Below the pieces are notes generated by a model. The model saw only the letters and a program-made list of their open reading frames with translations, was not told the origin of the DNA and searched no databases. A stretch of DNA of 64,000 bases from contig DIHO01000014.1 of assembly GCA_002420185.1 (NCBI GenBank), positions 1 to 64,000 of the forward strand, in the 5' to 3' direction. This document shows positions 36,354 to 45,600 of the stretch, piece after piece (the first letter of the stretch is position 1; each line of letters begins with the position of its first letter). The stretch is from Opitutales bacterium UBA5694. Lineage in GTDB: Bacteria > Verrucomicrobiota > Verrucomicrobiia > Opitutales > Opitutaceae. The position numbers and the translations under genes are program-made.

Positions 36354-37816
36354 TGAAAGCCATTAATCTCGTCTGGCTCAAACGCGACATCAGGACGCAA
36401 GACCATGCCCCCTTCAACGCAGCGGAGAAGGGTAGTCTACCATACTACCCGATATATATCTTCGAGCCATCCCTGTTGGCTCACCCTGACGCATCATTGA
36501 GGCACCAGCAGTTTATTTATCATTCGTCATTCGTGTTGAATGATGAGCTCATAAAATACAATCGTCGTGTGGAATTACTCTTTGGTGAAGCGGAGGAAGT
36601 ATTTCGGTCCATCGCTAGCAAATTTGTGATTGGAAAGGTTTTTTCGTACCAAGAAACAGGCGTAGAGCTCACATGGAAGCGCGACAAGAAAGTGAATTCT
36701 TTTTTTCGGGAGAAAGGAATAGTTTGGAAGCAATTTCAGCGAGACGGTATTGTTAGAGGCATCACAAATCGTGATGGTTGGGACAAAAACTGGTTTACAA
36801 CCATGAATGAGCCAGTGCTCAAAAACACCTACTCCGTTTCTGGCGTTAAACCGCTTGCCCACTCTTTTTCTTTGCCAGACGATTTCAGAAGTCAACTGGA
36901 GGCCTACCCCACTGTCTTTCAACCGGCTGGAGAAAAAAGTGGATGGAGCAGCTTGAAGTCTTTCGCAAACGAGCGAGGATTCGATTACAGCAAGCACATT
37001 TCGAAGCCTCAGCAAAGCAGCGTTTCAGGAGGTCGTATTTCTCCCTATCTCGCCTGGGGCAGTTTAAGCATCAAACAGGCCTATCAACACGTCAAAAACC
37101 ATGAGAAATACGGTTCTAACAAACGTCCGTTTGGGGCCTTTCTTACACGACTCAAATGGCATTGCCACTTCATTCAAAAGTTTGAAGTGGAATGCGAATA
37201 CGAACATACCTGTATAAATCGAGGATATGAATTGCTTTCCCGCGAGAGCGACCCGGCGAAACTCAGTGCGTGGCGAGAAGGTCGGACGGGGTTTCCCTTG
37301 GTAGATGCCTGTATGCGGAGCGTATCCCAGACGGGATGGATAAACTTCCGTATGCGAGCAATGCTGATTTCTTTTCTCTGCCACCACTTGGATCAGGATT
37401 GGCGGAAAGGGGTTTATCACTTGGCTCGACAATTCTTGGACTACGAGCCTGGAATTCACTACCCGCAGTTCCAAATGCAGGCGGGCACCACGGGTATTAA
37501 TACAATTAGAATTTACAATCCAGTAAAGCAAAGTAAGGATCATGACCCAAGTGGGGTGTTCATTAAAAAATGGGTCAAGGAGCTGGAAAATGTTCCAGCG
37601 GAGTATATCCATGAACCCTGGCTGATGACTGGCATGGAACAGCAATTGTGCGGATTCAAAATTGGCAGGGACTACCCACATCCCATAGTAGACCTCCAGG
37701 AAAGCGCCAAGAGAGCTCGTAGCAAGATATGGGGGCATCGTAAAAATTTGACTGTAAAAAAGGAGAGCAAACGAATCCTCGCGATGCACACTCGTTCCAA
37801 CGTTCGAACTCCCTGA
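36353..37816 (+). CDS. cryptochrome/photolyase family protein
   Basis: A 487-residue photolyase/cryptochrome with both domains. The N-terminal antenna domain starts INLVWLKRDIRTQDHAPFNA and includes LPYYPIYIFEPSLLAHPDAS. The FAD-binding domain has SGGRISPYLAWGSLSIKQAY, FLTRLKWHCHFIQKFEVE, WREGRTGFPLVDACMRSV, QTGWINFRMRAMLISFLCHH and LDYEPGIHYPQFQMQAGTTG. That last region has QMQAGTTG where N-Q-x-x-G is typical. It may repair cyclobutane dimers or be a light sensor; the sequence does not decide. The start is the GTG at 36353 that overlaps the stop of the preceding gene. Confidence 0.9.
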   Translation: MKAINLVWLKRDIRTQDHAPFNAAEKGSLPYYPIYIFEPSLLAHPDASLRHQQFIYHSSFVLNDELIKYNRRVELLFGEAEEVFRSIASKFVIGKVFSYQETGVELTWKRDKKVNSFFREKGIVWKQFQRDGIVRGITNRDGWDKNWFTTMNEPVLKNTYSVSGVKPLAHSFSLPDDFRSQLEAYPTVFQPAGEKSGWSSLKSFANERGFDYSKHISKPQQSSVSGGRISPYLAWGSLSIKQAYQHVKNHEKYGSNKRPFGAFLTRLKWHCHFIQKFEVECEYEHTCINRGYELLSRESDPAKLSAWREGRTGFPLVDACMRSVSQTGWINFRMRAMLISFLCHHLDQDWRKGVYHLARQFLDYEPGIHYPQFQMQAGTTGINTIRIYNPVKQSKDHDPSGVFIKKWVKELENVPAEYIHEPWLMTGMEQQLCGFKIGRDYPHPIVDLQESAKRARSKIWGHRKNLTVKKESKRILAMHTRSNVRTP

Positions 37817-38276
37817 CCTACGTAAAAAACTATGCTCGAGCCAGAGGCGACTCCAGCGAATTGAAGCCTTCAGCAACGATAGCAGGAAAGGACTGCTCGC
37901 GAATTGTTTGACGGAGATTGTCCCGTTTTCATGCGTTTGTTGCTTCTCCCTTCGAAACAGAGAGCGTCCGAACGATCCCGGAGCATCTCGCTGTCGATTT
38001 GTTCAACCTCGCAGTCTTCTGTTATCGCGACCTACCCAAAAAAGTGGCCGGGGCAATTGTTGACCCTTGCGAGTGCGTGCGAGACTCGCAGCAAAGTACT
38101 CGCTCGAATTCATCTGAAAGCACCTCTAGATGGTGCATAGCGTGCTGATTTTTCTCGTTTCTGGAATCAGGCACATGTGGGCGATTGACAGGTTTTGAAT
38201 CGATAAAACGAGGAGGGGATCTATTTAAGAGCATCCGCGGGTTGCAATGAGGAATTGGCTGAATATCTGGTGTATT
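37817..38276. other. intergenic stretch after the photolyase pair
   Basis: No intact gene is visible. At about 37904-38148 the plus strand has overlapping short open frames, one beginning MFDGDCPVFMRLLLLPSKQ, which faintly recalls the N-terminus of DUF393 thiol-oxidoreductase proteins, while the coding feel moves to another frame (FCYRDLPKKVAGAIVD). It could be a frameshifted small gene, but evidence is too thin to name it. Confidence 0.25.
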
Positions 38277-38942
38277 ATGCTATCAGTTGAGTCCGTTTCG
38301 AAAGCTTACCAGAATCGTCGTGTTTTAAATGAGGTCTCCTTTGCCATGAATTCTGGTGAGCGGGTTGCCCTGATGGGCCCCTCCGGTTCCGGCAAATCGA
38401 CTTTGCTCAATTGCCTTTCCGGGCTTGATACCCCTGACGAGGGATCGGTCATCTTTGACGGCGAGGAATTGACTCGGCTCTCGTCTGATGAGCGAACCTT
38501 TATACGCAGGGGTCGTCTCGGCTCTATTTTTCAGTTCTTCCATCTGCTTCCCACGTTAACCGCCTTGGAAAACGTGGCCCTTTCTTTGCAGCTCAATAAT
38601 TACTCTGTCTCAGAGCAAGTAGAGCTCGCGATGGATATGCTAGAAGAGGTTGGTGTCGACCACCGAGCTAAGGCCTTCCCAATGGAAATGAGCGGTGGCG
38701 AAATGCAGCGGGTAGCGATTGCCAGGGCTTTGGTTATGAAACCGAAGCTAATTCTAGCAGATGAACCAACCGGCAGTTTGGATACGAAAAACGGGGAACG
38801 TGTCCTCAACTTGATTGAGGCCTTGTCTGAGGCTAAACAGGTAGGGCTCATATTAGTGACCCATCAGGAGGAAACCACGCGAATCTGTCACCGAACCCTG
38901 CATATTCACGACGGCATGCTGTCTGAAGAAGCACTGAAGTAG
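38277..38942 (+). CDS. ABC transporter ATP-binding protein (LolD/MacB-like)
   Basis: A 221-residue ATPase of the FtsE/LolD/MacB group. It has Walker A MGPSGSGKSTLLNCLSGLDT at about residues 36-55, a Q-loop region in GSIFQFFHLLPTLTALENVA, the signature MSGGEMQRVAIARALVM, Walker B LILADEPTGSLD and H-loop LVTHQEE. The start is set at the ATG at 38277, where homology begins. It is followed at 25 bases by an FtsX-type permease gene and a lipocalin-like gene, forming a three-gene export or mechanotransmission unit. Confidence 0.9.
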   Translation: MLSVESVSKAYQNRRVLNEVSFAMNSGERVALMGPSGSGKSTLLNCLSGLDTPDEGSVIFDGEELTRLSSDERTFIRRGRLGSIFQFFHLLPTLTALENVALSLQLNNYSVSEQVELAMDMLEEVGVDHRAKAFPMEMSGGEMQRVAIARALVMKPKLILADEPTGSLDTKNGERVLNLIEALSEAKQVGLILVTHQEETTRICHRTLHIHDGMLSEEALK

Positions 38943-38966
38943 AGGGCTTAGTCCAACCCGTTGCAA

Positions 38967-41615
38967 ATGGAACGTCCAGCGTCACCGCAAGCCCTACTGG
39001 AAGTCTGGCTCAAGACCAGTCTGAGGCATTGGCGGCGGCACAAGCTTCAATCCGCCATCTTAATCGCGATCATAGCTTTGGGCGTAGCGTCTTTTCTTTC
39101 AATTCGCATGGCCAACAGGGCTGCCGTAAAAGGATTTAGCGGATTCACGGAAACCGTCACCGGGAAGGCGGATTTTACCTTGGAAGCTCAAGGGGGACGG
39201 TTTCCCGTTTCCTGGTTGAGTGGAATTAGGAAAAGCCTGCAGCAGAATCCTGTCGAATTGGCTCCTATTCTTGAGGTTCTGGCATTCGTCGAAACACCAG
39301 TGCCTAGGCAAGAGAGATCGAACGATTTCCTGCAAATCCCCGGCGAAACGCTGCGGATTATCGGCGTCGACATTATCGGTATCCAAAACTTTAATAACCA
39401 GAATATCAGTGCATCTCTGTTGTTTTCCGAAAAGGGAGAAGAGGAGCGAGATATCTTCTCCATCGCAAGAGATCCGAAAGCCTTGTTCATATCACCCAGA
39501 TTGGCTGAAAATCTTTGGCTCGCGGTTGGAGATGAAGTTGAAGTCATAGTAGACGACCAGCGTTTTATCTTAACCGTAAGAGGAATACTGCCAACGAGCC
39601 GATCGGGAGTGGAGGTTCCGGAGAATCTGGCAATCATGGATCTACCAGCCGCGATGGCATTGGCGGGTAAGCCGGATGTCGTCTCGCGGGTGGAAGTGAT
39701 TGTCGAGGCCGAGGAACGATCGGAGGCTTTTCTAGAGACTATCAGGAGTTTACTGAGCGAACATGCCTCGGGTCGCTGGAGGGTGCTTCAAACCGAGCAG
39801 AAGGAAGAGACGGGAGCTGCTATGACATCCGCATTTCGGCTCAATCTCACTATATTGTCTTTGATTTCCCTGCTCGTGGGGCTTTACCTGATCTGTCAAT
39901 CGATCGACGCAGCCGTGATTCAGAGGCGCAAAGAAATCGGCATTCTAAGAGCATTGGGATTGATCCCGAAAGAGATTAAGAAGTTATGGCTGCTTGATCT
40001 GACTGCACTGGGGTTCATTGGCGGATTCTTTGGAATTTTCATCGGTTGGGCGTCCTCACAATTCGTGGTCGTGGCCATAGCCAGAACGGTTAGTGCCCTG
40101 TATACCGAAACGACTGCCGAAAGTGCCCAGCTCAATAGCATCGACTGCTTGATTGGAATGGGGCTTGGCGTTTTTGGAAGCCTGGTCGCTGGAATCATGC
40201 CCCTCAACGTTGCCACTCGGACGAGCCCCGCCGAAATAATCGCCAGCGGCCGTCAGGAACTAAATGGAGAAAGGTACCGTTATCAATGGCTAGGCGGGCT
40301 CCTTGTTTTATTGGGTTGCATGAGCTCTTTGGCAAAGCCGGTTATATTTTCCGATGGTCAGGCCTTTCCCGTCTTTGGCTACATAACGGCGCTTTGTTGG
40401 CTCCTTGGAGGAGCACTCACAGTAGCCGGTCTTATTTCACCTCTGGGGAAAGTATTGTACCGTGGTGTATCCAAACATCTTGCGGCAAGAGTCGGGATCG
40501 GAAAGCTGCGTCTGCCAGGTAACCGACATCGATTGGCTGTATCGGGACTTTTTGTGGCGATCGGCATGGCGGCCAGCATGAGTATTCTGATCGGCAGCTT
40601 CGAAACAACGATTACGCATTGGTTGAAGACCCGCTTCCAAGCGGATATCTATGTCGCAAGTCGAGCATTCAGCGGAGTTTCCTCCCAGCACTTTATTCGT
40701 TCGACCACCATTGCTAAGTTGGCGGAAGAGCCTGGAATTGATGCTGTATCCACTCAGCGTTACCTACCCATTCGGTTTCAGGAAAAACAGGTTTATCTGG
40801 TCGGCATTCGTACGGAGCTAATCGAGGACTACGAAAAATTCTTGTGGATTGATCCTCTACTGAGTTTGAGCGATATGCCTGAAGGAACGGAGTCCTGGGC
40901 CATCATCAACGAAACATACTGCTATCGCTTTGGATACCGAACTGGCGATGTAGTCAATCTGGAAAGCAGCAAAGGAAGTCACCCGATTTGGATACGCGGA
41001 ATGAAAGCCGATTATGGAAACGATCAAGGCGCGATATTTGTCGACCAAAAGTATCTGGAATCCTGGTACGAATTGTATGATTTTTCGAACGCGACTCTTT
41101 ACCTTTCAGCAGGGGTTGATGTTAATCTGATTGTGGAGGACCTGAAAGAACGGTTTCCGGCATTAGCGATTCGGGAGCAAGAAGCTTTGCTTAAGAATGC
41201 CCTGCAGGTATTTAAAGAAACCTTCGTTGTGACCTATGCCTTGAAAGTGCTGGGATTGTTTGTGGCGGTCATGGGATTAGCACTGGCGCTTTTAAACATA
41301 CTTCGGGAAGATATCTCCAGTCTCCATACCCTCCGTGCACTCGGAGTCACTCGAGCCGAGCGAGCGTGTATCACCGCTTGTGAGGGCATGGGGATGACTC
41401 TTATCGCTACGCTAGGCGGGATTCTCCTAAGCTTCGCATTGGGTTGGCTGCTCGTTTTCGTAATCAACCGGCAGAGCTTTGGCTGGACGCTTCAATACGC
41501 CGTTCCTTGGGGTGAAATTTTGAGTTTAGGAATCCTCCTTGTCGCCTTGGGAGCCCTGGTAAGCTGGCTGGTCGGATGGCTGGCAGAAAACGAAAAACCC
41601 GTGCAGGAAGAATGA
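38967..41615 (+). CDS. FtsX-type ABC transporter permease
   Basis: An 882-residue permease with two FtsX domains. An N-terminal membrane segment (AILIAIIALGVASFLSIRMA at about 30-50) and a MacB-like periplasmic domain come first. Helices at about 290-420 include EIGILRALGLIPKEIKKLWL. A second half with its own periplasmic domain has helices at about 530-550 and 770-870 (LHTLRALGVTRAERACITAC). The RALG loops are the FtsX cytoplasmic coupling motifs that contact the ATPase. TTG at 38961 is an alternative start. Its stop overlaps the ATG of the lipocalin-like gene (ATGA). Confidence 0.9.
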   Translation: MERPASPQALLEVWLKTSLRHWRRHKLQSAILIAIIALGVASFLSIRMANRAAVKGFSGFTETVTGKADFTLEAQGGRFPVSWLSGIRKSLQQNPVELAPILEVLAFVETPVPRQERSNDFLQIPGETLRIIGVDIIGIQNFNNQNISASLLFSEKGEEERDIFSIARDPKALFISPRLAENLWLAVGDEVEVIVDDQRFILTVRGILPTSRSGVEVPENLAIMDLPAAMALAGKPDVVSRVEVIVEAEERSEAFLETIRSLLSEHASGRWRVLQTEQKEETGAAMTSAFRLNLTILSLISLLVGLYLICQSIDAAVIQRRKEIGILRALGLIPKEIKKLWLLDLTALGFIGGFFGIFIGWASSQFVVVAIARTVSALYTETTAESAQLNSIDCLIGMGLGVFGSLVAGIMPLNVATRTSPAEIIASGRQELNGERYRYQWLGGLLVLLGCMSSLAKPVIFSDGQAFPVFGYITALCWLLGGALTVAGLISPLGKVLYRGVSKHLAARVGIGKLRLPGNRHRLAVSGLFVAIGMAASMSILIGSFETTITHWLKTRFQADIYVASRAFSGVSSQHFIRSTTIAKLAEEPGIDAVSTQRYLPIRFQEKQVYLVGIRTELIEDYEKFLWIDPLLSLSDMPEGTESWAIINETYCYRFGYRTGDVVNLESSKGSHPIWIRGMKADYGNDQGAIFVDQKYLESWYELYDFSNATLYLSAGVDVNLIVEDLKERFPALAIREQEALLKNALQVFKETFVVTYALKVLGLFVAVMGLALALLNILREDISSLHTLRALGVTRAERACITACEGMGMTLIATLGGILLSFALGWLLVFVINRQSFGWTLQYAVPWGEILSLGILLVALGALVSWLVGWLAENEKPVQEE

Positions 41616-42760
41616 TGAACCGAAGACGATTCCACTTATTCCTATTGATATTCAGTATTGTAATACTGGAATGCCTTCGGTCTGACGTTCCAGAATTTAC
41701 TCAGGAAGGCTTTCGAGTTCCCCAGCCGTATCAAGCTCTCAAGTTTCCAAGGACGCATGGAAGCCATCCTGATTTTAAAATCGAATGGTGGTACTTAACC
41801 GGTCACCTCAAGTCCAATTCAGGGAGGGAATTCGGGTTCCAAGTAACGTTTTTTCGCTTTGCTGGAACCAAAGTGGAAATCGGTCTTGAAGATCCAAATT
41901 TCGGGCAAACGCAGATCTACTCCACCCAAGTGGCCCTGACGGACATTGGAGCAGGCAAGTTCTACTTTGATGAAAGAATCGATCGCAACGGATGGGATGC
42001 ATTTGCGAGCGAAGACATACTCGACCTGAGGCACGGCCCCTGGTCAATGAAGATGACCGACCATCTCAAGGAAGCCATCGAGGTTGGTTTTAATATCCGC
42101 GACAAGGCGACGGTAAAACTGCGAATGCGTCCGACAAAGCCGTTGGTAGTCTTCGGCCCTGACGGCACTTCCCGTAAAGGCCCCGATCCCACTGCACGAA
42201 GCTATTACATTACGTTCACCAGACTGGCAGTTTCCGGTAGTATTGAGATCGATAAGGAGATTCTCAATCTCTCGGGCGAAGCATGGATGGATCATGAAAT
42301 TTCTAGCCAGCAATTGAGCGAGAATCTTGAAGGCTGGGATTGGACGGCTATCCAGCTGGATGACGGGCGGGAAATTAAGGCGTATCTCTTAAGGCAAACC
42401 GATGGGACTCCCTCCGAATTTTCGCAACTGATCTGGATCGATGAAGCAGGTCGTTCTGTGTACCAGGACTATGGGGATGAAGGCTTCTCATGGAGTAAGG
42501 AAAGCTTTTGGGAGAGTCCAGTGACCGGTACCGTCTATCCCACCACCGTAACGATTGAAACCGTAGACCCTAAGACGGGATTGTGGAGGAAATTAACATT
42601 GAGCCCAATCGTTGCGGAACAGGAGCTCACCGGAGACCTTAATGGCACCAACTACTGGGAAGGGGCTTGTAGAGTGACGAATGAAACAGGCAAGTGGATC
42701 GGGCGTGCGTATCTGGAGCTCGCCGGCTATGACGATTCATTGAGCGGTGCATTGCGATAG
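41612..42760 (+). CDS. CrtC/AttH-like lipocalin-fold protein
   Basis: A 382-residue exported protein with an N-terminal hydrophobic anchor (FHLFLLIFSIVILEC). The AttH/hydroxyneurosporene-synthase-like double lipocalin fold follows: ALKFPRTHGSHPDFKIEWWY with LTGHLKS, then FGFQVTFFRFAGT, and later LSGEAWMDHEISSQQLSENL, GWDWTAIQLDDGREIKAYLL and NGTNYWEGACRVT. The cysteine in ILEC may be acylated, but the -1 Glu is unusual for a lipobox. Proteins of this type are often encoded with ABC exporters, as in the Agrobacterium att cluster. The ligand is unknown, and the overlap with the permease gene suggests a joint function. Confidence 0.85.
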   Translation: MMNRRRFHLFLLIFSIVILECLRSDVPEFTQEGFRVPQPYQALKFPRTHGSHPDFKIEWWYLTGHLKSNSGREFGFQVTFFRFAGTKVEIGLEDPNFGQTQIYSTQVALTDIGAGKFYFDERIDRNGWDAFASEDILDLRHGPWSMKMTDHLKEAIEVGFNIRDKATVKLRMRPTKPLVVFGPDGTSRKGPDPTARSYYITFTRLAVSGSIEIDKEILNLSGEAWMDHEISSQQLSENLEGWDWTAIQLDDGREIKAYLLRQTDGTPSEFSQLIWIDEAGRSVYQDYGDEGFSWSKESFWESPVTGTVYPTTVTIETVDPKTGLWRKLTLSPIVAEQELTGDLNGTNYWEGACRVTNETGKWIGRAYLELAGYDDSLSGALR

Positions 42761-42804
42761 AGGGGCGAAATCTTCTGGCTCCGTGACCTCTAGCACCACC
42801 AAAC

Positions 42805-43737
42805 TCAGTGGTACTCCATTAGGCCCTCGATCGCAGTGGCGATGCGTTTGCTGATGTCGGCAGGGGGGAAGGGGTTAAAGGGTCCGCCTTCGCCGGGATC
42901 GATGTCGTTGAAACCGCTTAGTTTCATGGCTTCGATGACTGCTGAGTAATTGTAGGCACGGCCATTTTCGAATCGAATCTCCTCGAAAGCCTTTACCTTT
43001 TCCTCAATCGAAAAAGCTGTATCGTAGTCTTTGATACGCTGTGCATTGTTGATTTCGTCGCCTGCTCGAGCGCAAAGAATGGAAATTCCTGAAGTGTGAC
43101 CTTTTGTTCCGAGTTGAGCTCCCCTTGTGCTTCGGTCTCCAACTCCCCAGACAACGATGCCGTCATCGGCGACATCTTCGACCATGGAAGGGACATCTTT
43201 TTCGCAGGTGCCTACTTTGACGCCGATAATATAAGGGGAATTCTTGATCAGTAGCACAATCGGGTCTCGATCTCGCTCGTTACGATAATAGCAGAGGAAG
43301 CGAGCCCCGCAGGATTCTCCATATCGATTGGCGAATTCAAGCAAGCCTTCGTAGAGCCCTTCCGTGCTGTAGATTCCGCCAAGAGGCATAATGAGGTAGA
43401 GATCAGGGGGGCGGGGCAGAGCAGCTTGCTTTTCGATCAAGTCTCCGACTTCTCCAATTGGATTGAGCACGATCGCCGACATCAGAATCCCGTTATCGTT
43501 CATGAGGTTACCGGTTTCCTCAACGAGCTTCAACTGATCGTCCAAACCGACGTGGTTGATAAGGCTAGTACCCGCGAGGGAGATGACCCGTTTACGCCCA
43601 TCGCTAAGGAAGTTGCGATTCATCAAGTAGCTCATGTTCTTCAGATGAGCGTCATAGTCGATGCGTCCATCGCGATAGACGATCGGGGGAATCGTAGTAA
43701 CCGAGTCGAGGGCCTCGAGGAGTTCTGAATTGTTCAT
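42805..43737 (-). CDS. dihydrodipicolinate synthase family aldolase
   Basis: A 310-residue (beta/alpha)8 protein of the DapA/NanA superfamily. TTIPPIVYRDGRIDYDAHLK is the N-terminal pattern, PDLYLIMPLGGIYSTEGLYE a central strand, GARFLCYYRN the strand with a tyrosine, and SPYIIGVKVGTCEKD carries the Schiff-base lysine. Family members are lyases for keto-sugar acids, sialic acid or 4-hydroxy-2-oxo acids; true DapA is unlikely given the divergence. I set the start at ATG 43737; the open frame goes 33 codons further. It converges with the lipocalin-like gene. A role in a sugar-acid pathway would fit the neighbouring DUF1080 gene, but that is inference. Confidence 0.85.
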   Translation of the reverse strand: MNNSELLEALDSVTTIPPIVYRDGRIDYDAHLKNMSYLMNRNFLSDGRKRVISLAGTSLINHVGLDDQLKLVEETGNLMNDNGILMSAIVLNPIGEVGDLIEKQAALPRPPDLYLIMPLGGIYSTEGLYEGLLEFANRYGESCGARFLCYYRNERDRDPIVLLIKNSPYIIGVKVGTCEKDVPSMVEDVADDGIVVWGVGDRSTRGAQLGTKGHTSGISILCARAGDEINNAQRIKDYDTAFSIEEKVKAFEEIRFENGRAYNYSAVIEAMKLSGFNDIDPGEGGPFNPFPPADISKRIATAIEGLMEYH

Positions 43738-44097
43738 CTTGGGAGTAACTTCACAGGGTAATCTTCGATTAAGCCAAAGGTGAGGTATAGCAAACCTTAA
43801 GCAAAATAGCGAAAAATCCCTGTAGTAATGACTCAAAGATTTCTATCAAAAAACGTCCTTCAATGCACGATATTGTGTTTAATCAGATTTGAGTATTGAG
43901 AGTCGCACAAATTGAAGGTTAGCAGTTTTTTGTACTTTGCGTGTGGATTTCCGTTCTAAGACTTGAGGATTCAATAACCTCATTCGCCAAGTGAGTCGCT
44001 GCAATGGTGTAGCGCTCTGTTCGGCCTAGGGCAGCAGGAAGGCTGAGGCTAAGCGGATTGTTTGATGGGCACGGAGATTTAGGACACCGCACTTTTA

Positions 44098-44760
44098 CTA
44101 CAGCTCTTTGATCATGATATTGCGCCAGCGGACTTCAAAGGGTCCAGTGCCGGCCTTTATGCCGTGAACCTGCAGACCAATCGAGCCTGAGGGGTACTCG
44201 CGGTAAATGACGCGGGGAAGTTTTAGCTTGGTGACCTGTTCCCCGTTGATGAAAGTAGTGATGGTGTCGCCTTTGGCAATGATGTGGAATTCATTCCAAT
44301 CATTGTTCTTCATGTGATTGTGGCTCGCTCCATCGCCCGGTTCTTTCGAGATCCAGCCAGTATTGAGGCCTTCACCGTAAACAAAGCCTGATTGCCCTGG
44401 ACTTGTCTCAATTTCAACCTGTGGACCGAAGTAACGGCGACTGCCCCATTCGCGATTATGCGAGCGAATCTGGACTCCAGAGTTCAATCCCTCGTCCACC
44501 TTAACTTCGAACTTCAATTCGAAGTCACCGAAGTGCTCGTAGGAAGTGAGAAAGGTGTTCGGGCTGCCTTCGGCTGTTCGTCCTAGGATGGCCCCGTCCT
44601 CTACGTAATAGTTGGCGTAGCCTTGAGCAACGCCCCAGCCAGAAAGAGTTTGGCCGTTGAATAGCGGCTTCCAGCCATGGTCCCCATGGGAATCGGCGAG
44701 GAGCGATGGGGCCAGGGGACATAAAGACAAAAAAATCAGGCGACTTAAAGTTGTTTTCAT
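44098..44760 (-). CDS. DUF1080 (3-keto-disaccharide hydrolase) family protein
   Basis: A 220-residue secreted protein: signal peptide MKTTLSRLIFLSLCPLAPSL cleaved near LLA-DS, then a single concanavalin-like DUF1080 domain. Landmarks are GWKPLFNGQTLSGWGVAQG, EDGAILGRTAEGSPNTFLTS, FGDFELKFEVKVDEGLNSGV, IRSHNREWGSRRYFGPQVEI, WNEFHIIAKGDTITTFINGE and FEVRWRNIMIKEL at the end. Family members act on 3-keto-glycosides. It appears to be a monocistronic gene. It is full-length, unlike the wreck at 34770-35215. Confidence 0.9.
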   Translation of the reverse strand: MKTTLSRLIFLSLCPLAPSLLADSHGDHGWKPLFNGQTLSGWGVAQGYANYYVEDGAILGRTAEGSPNTFLTSYEHFGDFELKFEVKVDEGLNSGVQIRSHNREWGSRRYFGPQVEIETSPGQSGFVYGEGLNTGWISKEPGDGASHNHMKNNDWNEFHIIAKGDTITTFINGEQVTKLKLPRVIYREYPSGSIGLQVHGIKAGTGPFEVRWRNIMIKEL

Positions 44761-45351
44761 AAAGCGTAAAAGATTAAGGATTCAATTGGTTGGGTTTAGC
44801 TAAGAGATTAAAGTGTTAGGTGAGTGGAATCTTGGCAAGCGGGTAACCGTTCAAATTTTCAAGAAATGTTTCAGTCTAATGTGGAAAGTATAGTGAGACA
44901 GTTTTGAGTCGCAGGCGTAGAGTTGGAGCTAGCTTTACAATGTATTGCATTGAGCTCCGATCATACGCGACGCGTCGTGAGCCCTAATCCTGTTTAGGGA
45001 AAAAGTTTCATCCCAACTGCAATGTACTCTTCTAGTTTTGCGTCTAGCAATTATCGCGTGTTAGTGGGGTTGATTTTGTCTTGATGTGTCCCGATGGGAA
45101 TAGTGATTCAAAGGAAGCTCCTTTTTCTAATTTTACGCTCTAGTTAGCTTCCATAAAATCTCCGAGTTGGTTTGATATACTTAACCTGAGCCCGGTTCTT
45201 CCGTAGTCGCGATTGGAGCCTGCGTCTCCCTGATTGAACGATTAGAAAACCGTGAGGGTAACGGAGGAATTTGCCTTTTCCTGCTCGGGTTGCACAAGGA
45301 TAGATTCGATCTTGTCTTGCGAACTAAGGCAGTCAGACTTTAGATGCGGGG
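44761..45351. other. intergenic stretch without a gene
   Basis: Nothing recognisable on either strand over nearly 600 bases. The open frame at 45252 overlaps the start of the DUF350 gene in a different phase and has no protein-like features. The region may contain the promoter of the DUF350-transglycosylase pair. Confidence 0.4.
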
Positions 45352-45597
45352 ATGATTATTTCAGTGCTCGCGTCTCTAGACATATTCTTCAGCAGTTTTT
45401 TTTCGCTGATCGTAAACGTGTTCTACGCCTGCCTAACGATTTTGCTCGCCGTGGGTATACTATGGTTGGTGGACGGGCATGTATTTAAGGAAATCGACTT
45501 TCTTAGGGAGATTCAAAAGGGCAATATTGCCGCCGCGATATTTGCGGGATTCTTCCTCCTTTCCGTTTGTCTGCTCCTGAGCTTCACAATGCGTTGA
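45352..45597 (+). CDS. DUF350-like small membrane protein
   Basis: An 81-residue protein with two membrane segments (about residues 14-37 and 58-79). Between them, WLVDGHVFKEIDFLREIQKG with NIAAAI fits the DUF350 motif, in which an acidic residue and the sequence EI.kGN.A.AI recur. It contains a single DUF350 unit. The lytic transglycosylase gene starts 3 bases after its stop, so they are cotranscribed. The function of DUF350 proteins is unclear. Confidence 0.75.
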   Translation: MIISVLASLDIFFSSFFSLIVNVFYACLTILLAVGILWLVDGHVFKEIDFLREIQKGNIAAAIFAGFFLLSVCLLLSFTMR

Positions 45598-45600
45598 GTT

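Noticed and set aside
37064..37876. 270-codon minus-strand open frame
   Set aside because: It is antisense to the well-supported cryptochrome/photolyase gene.
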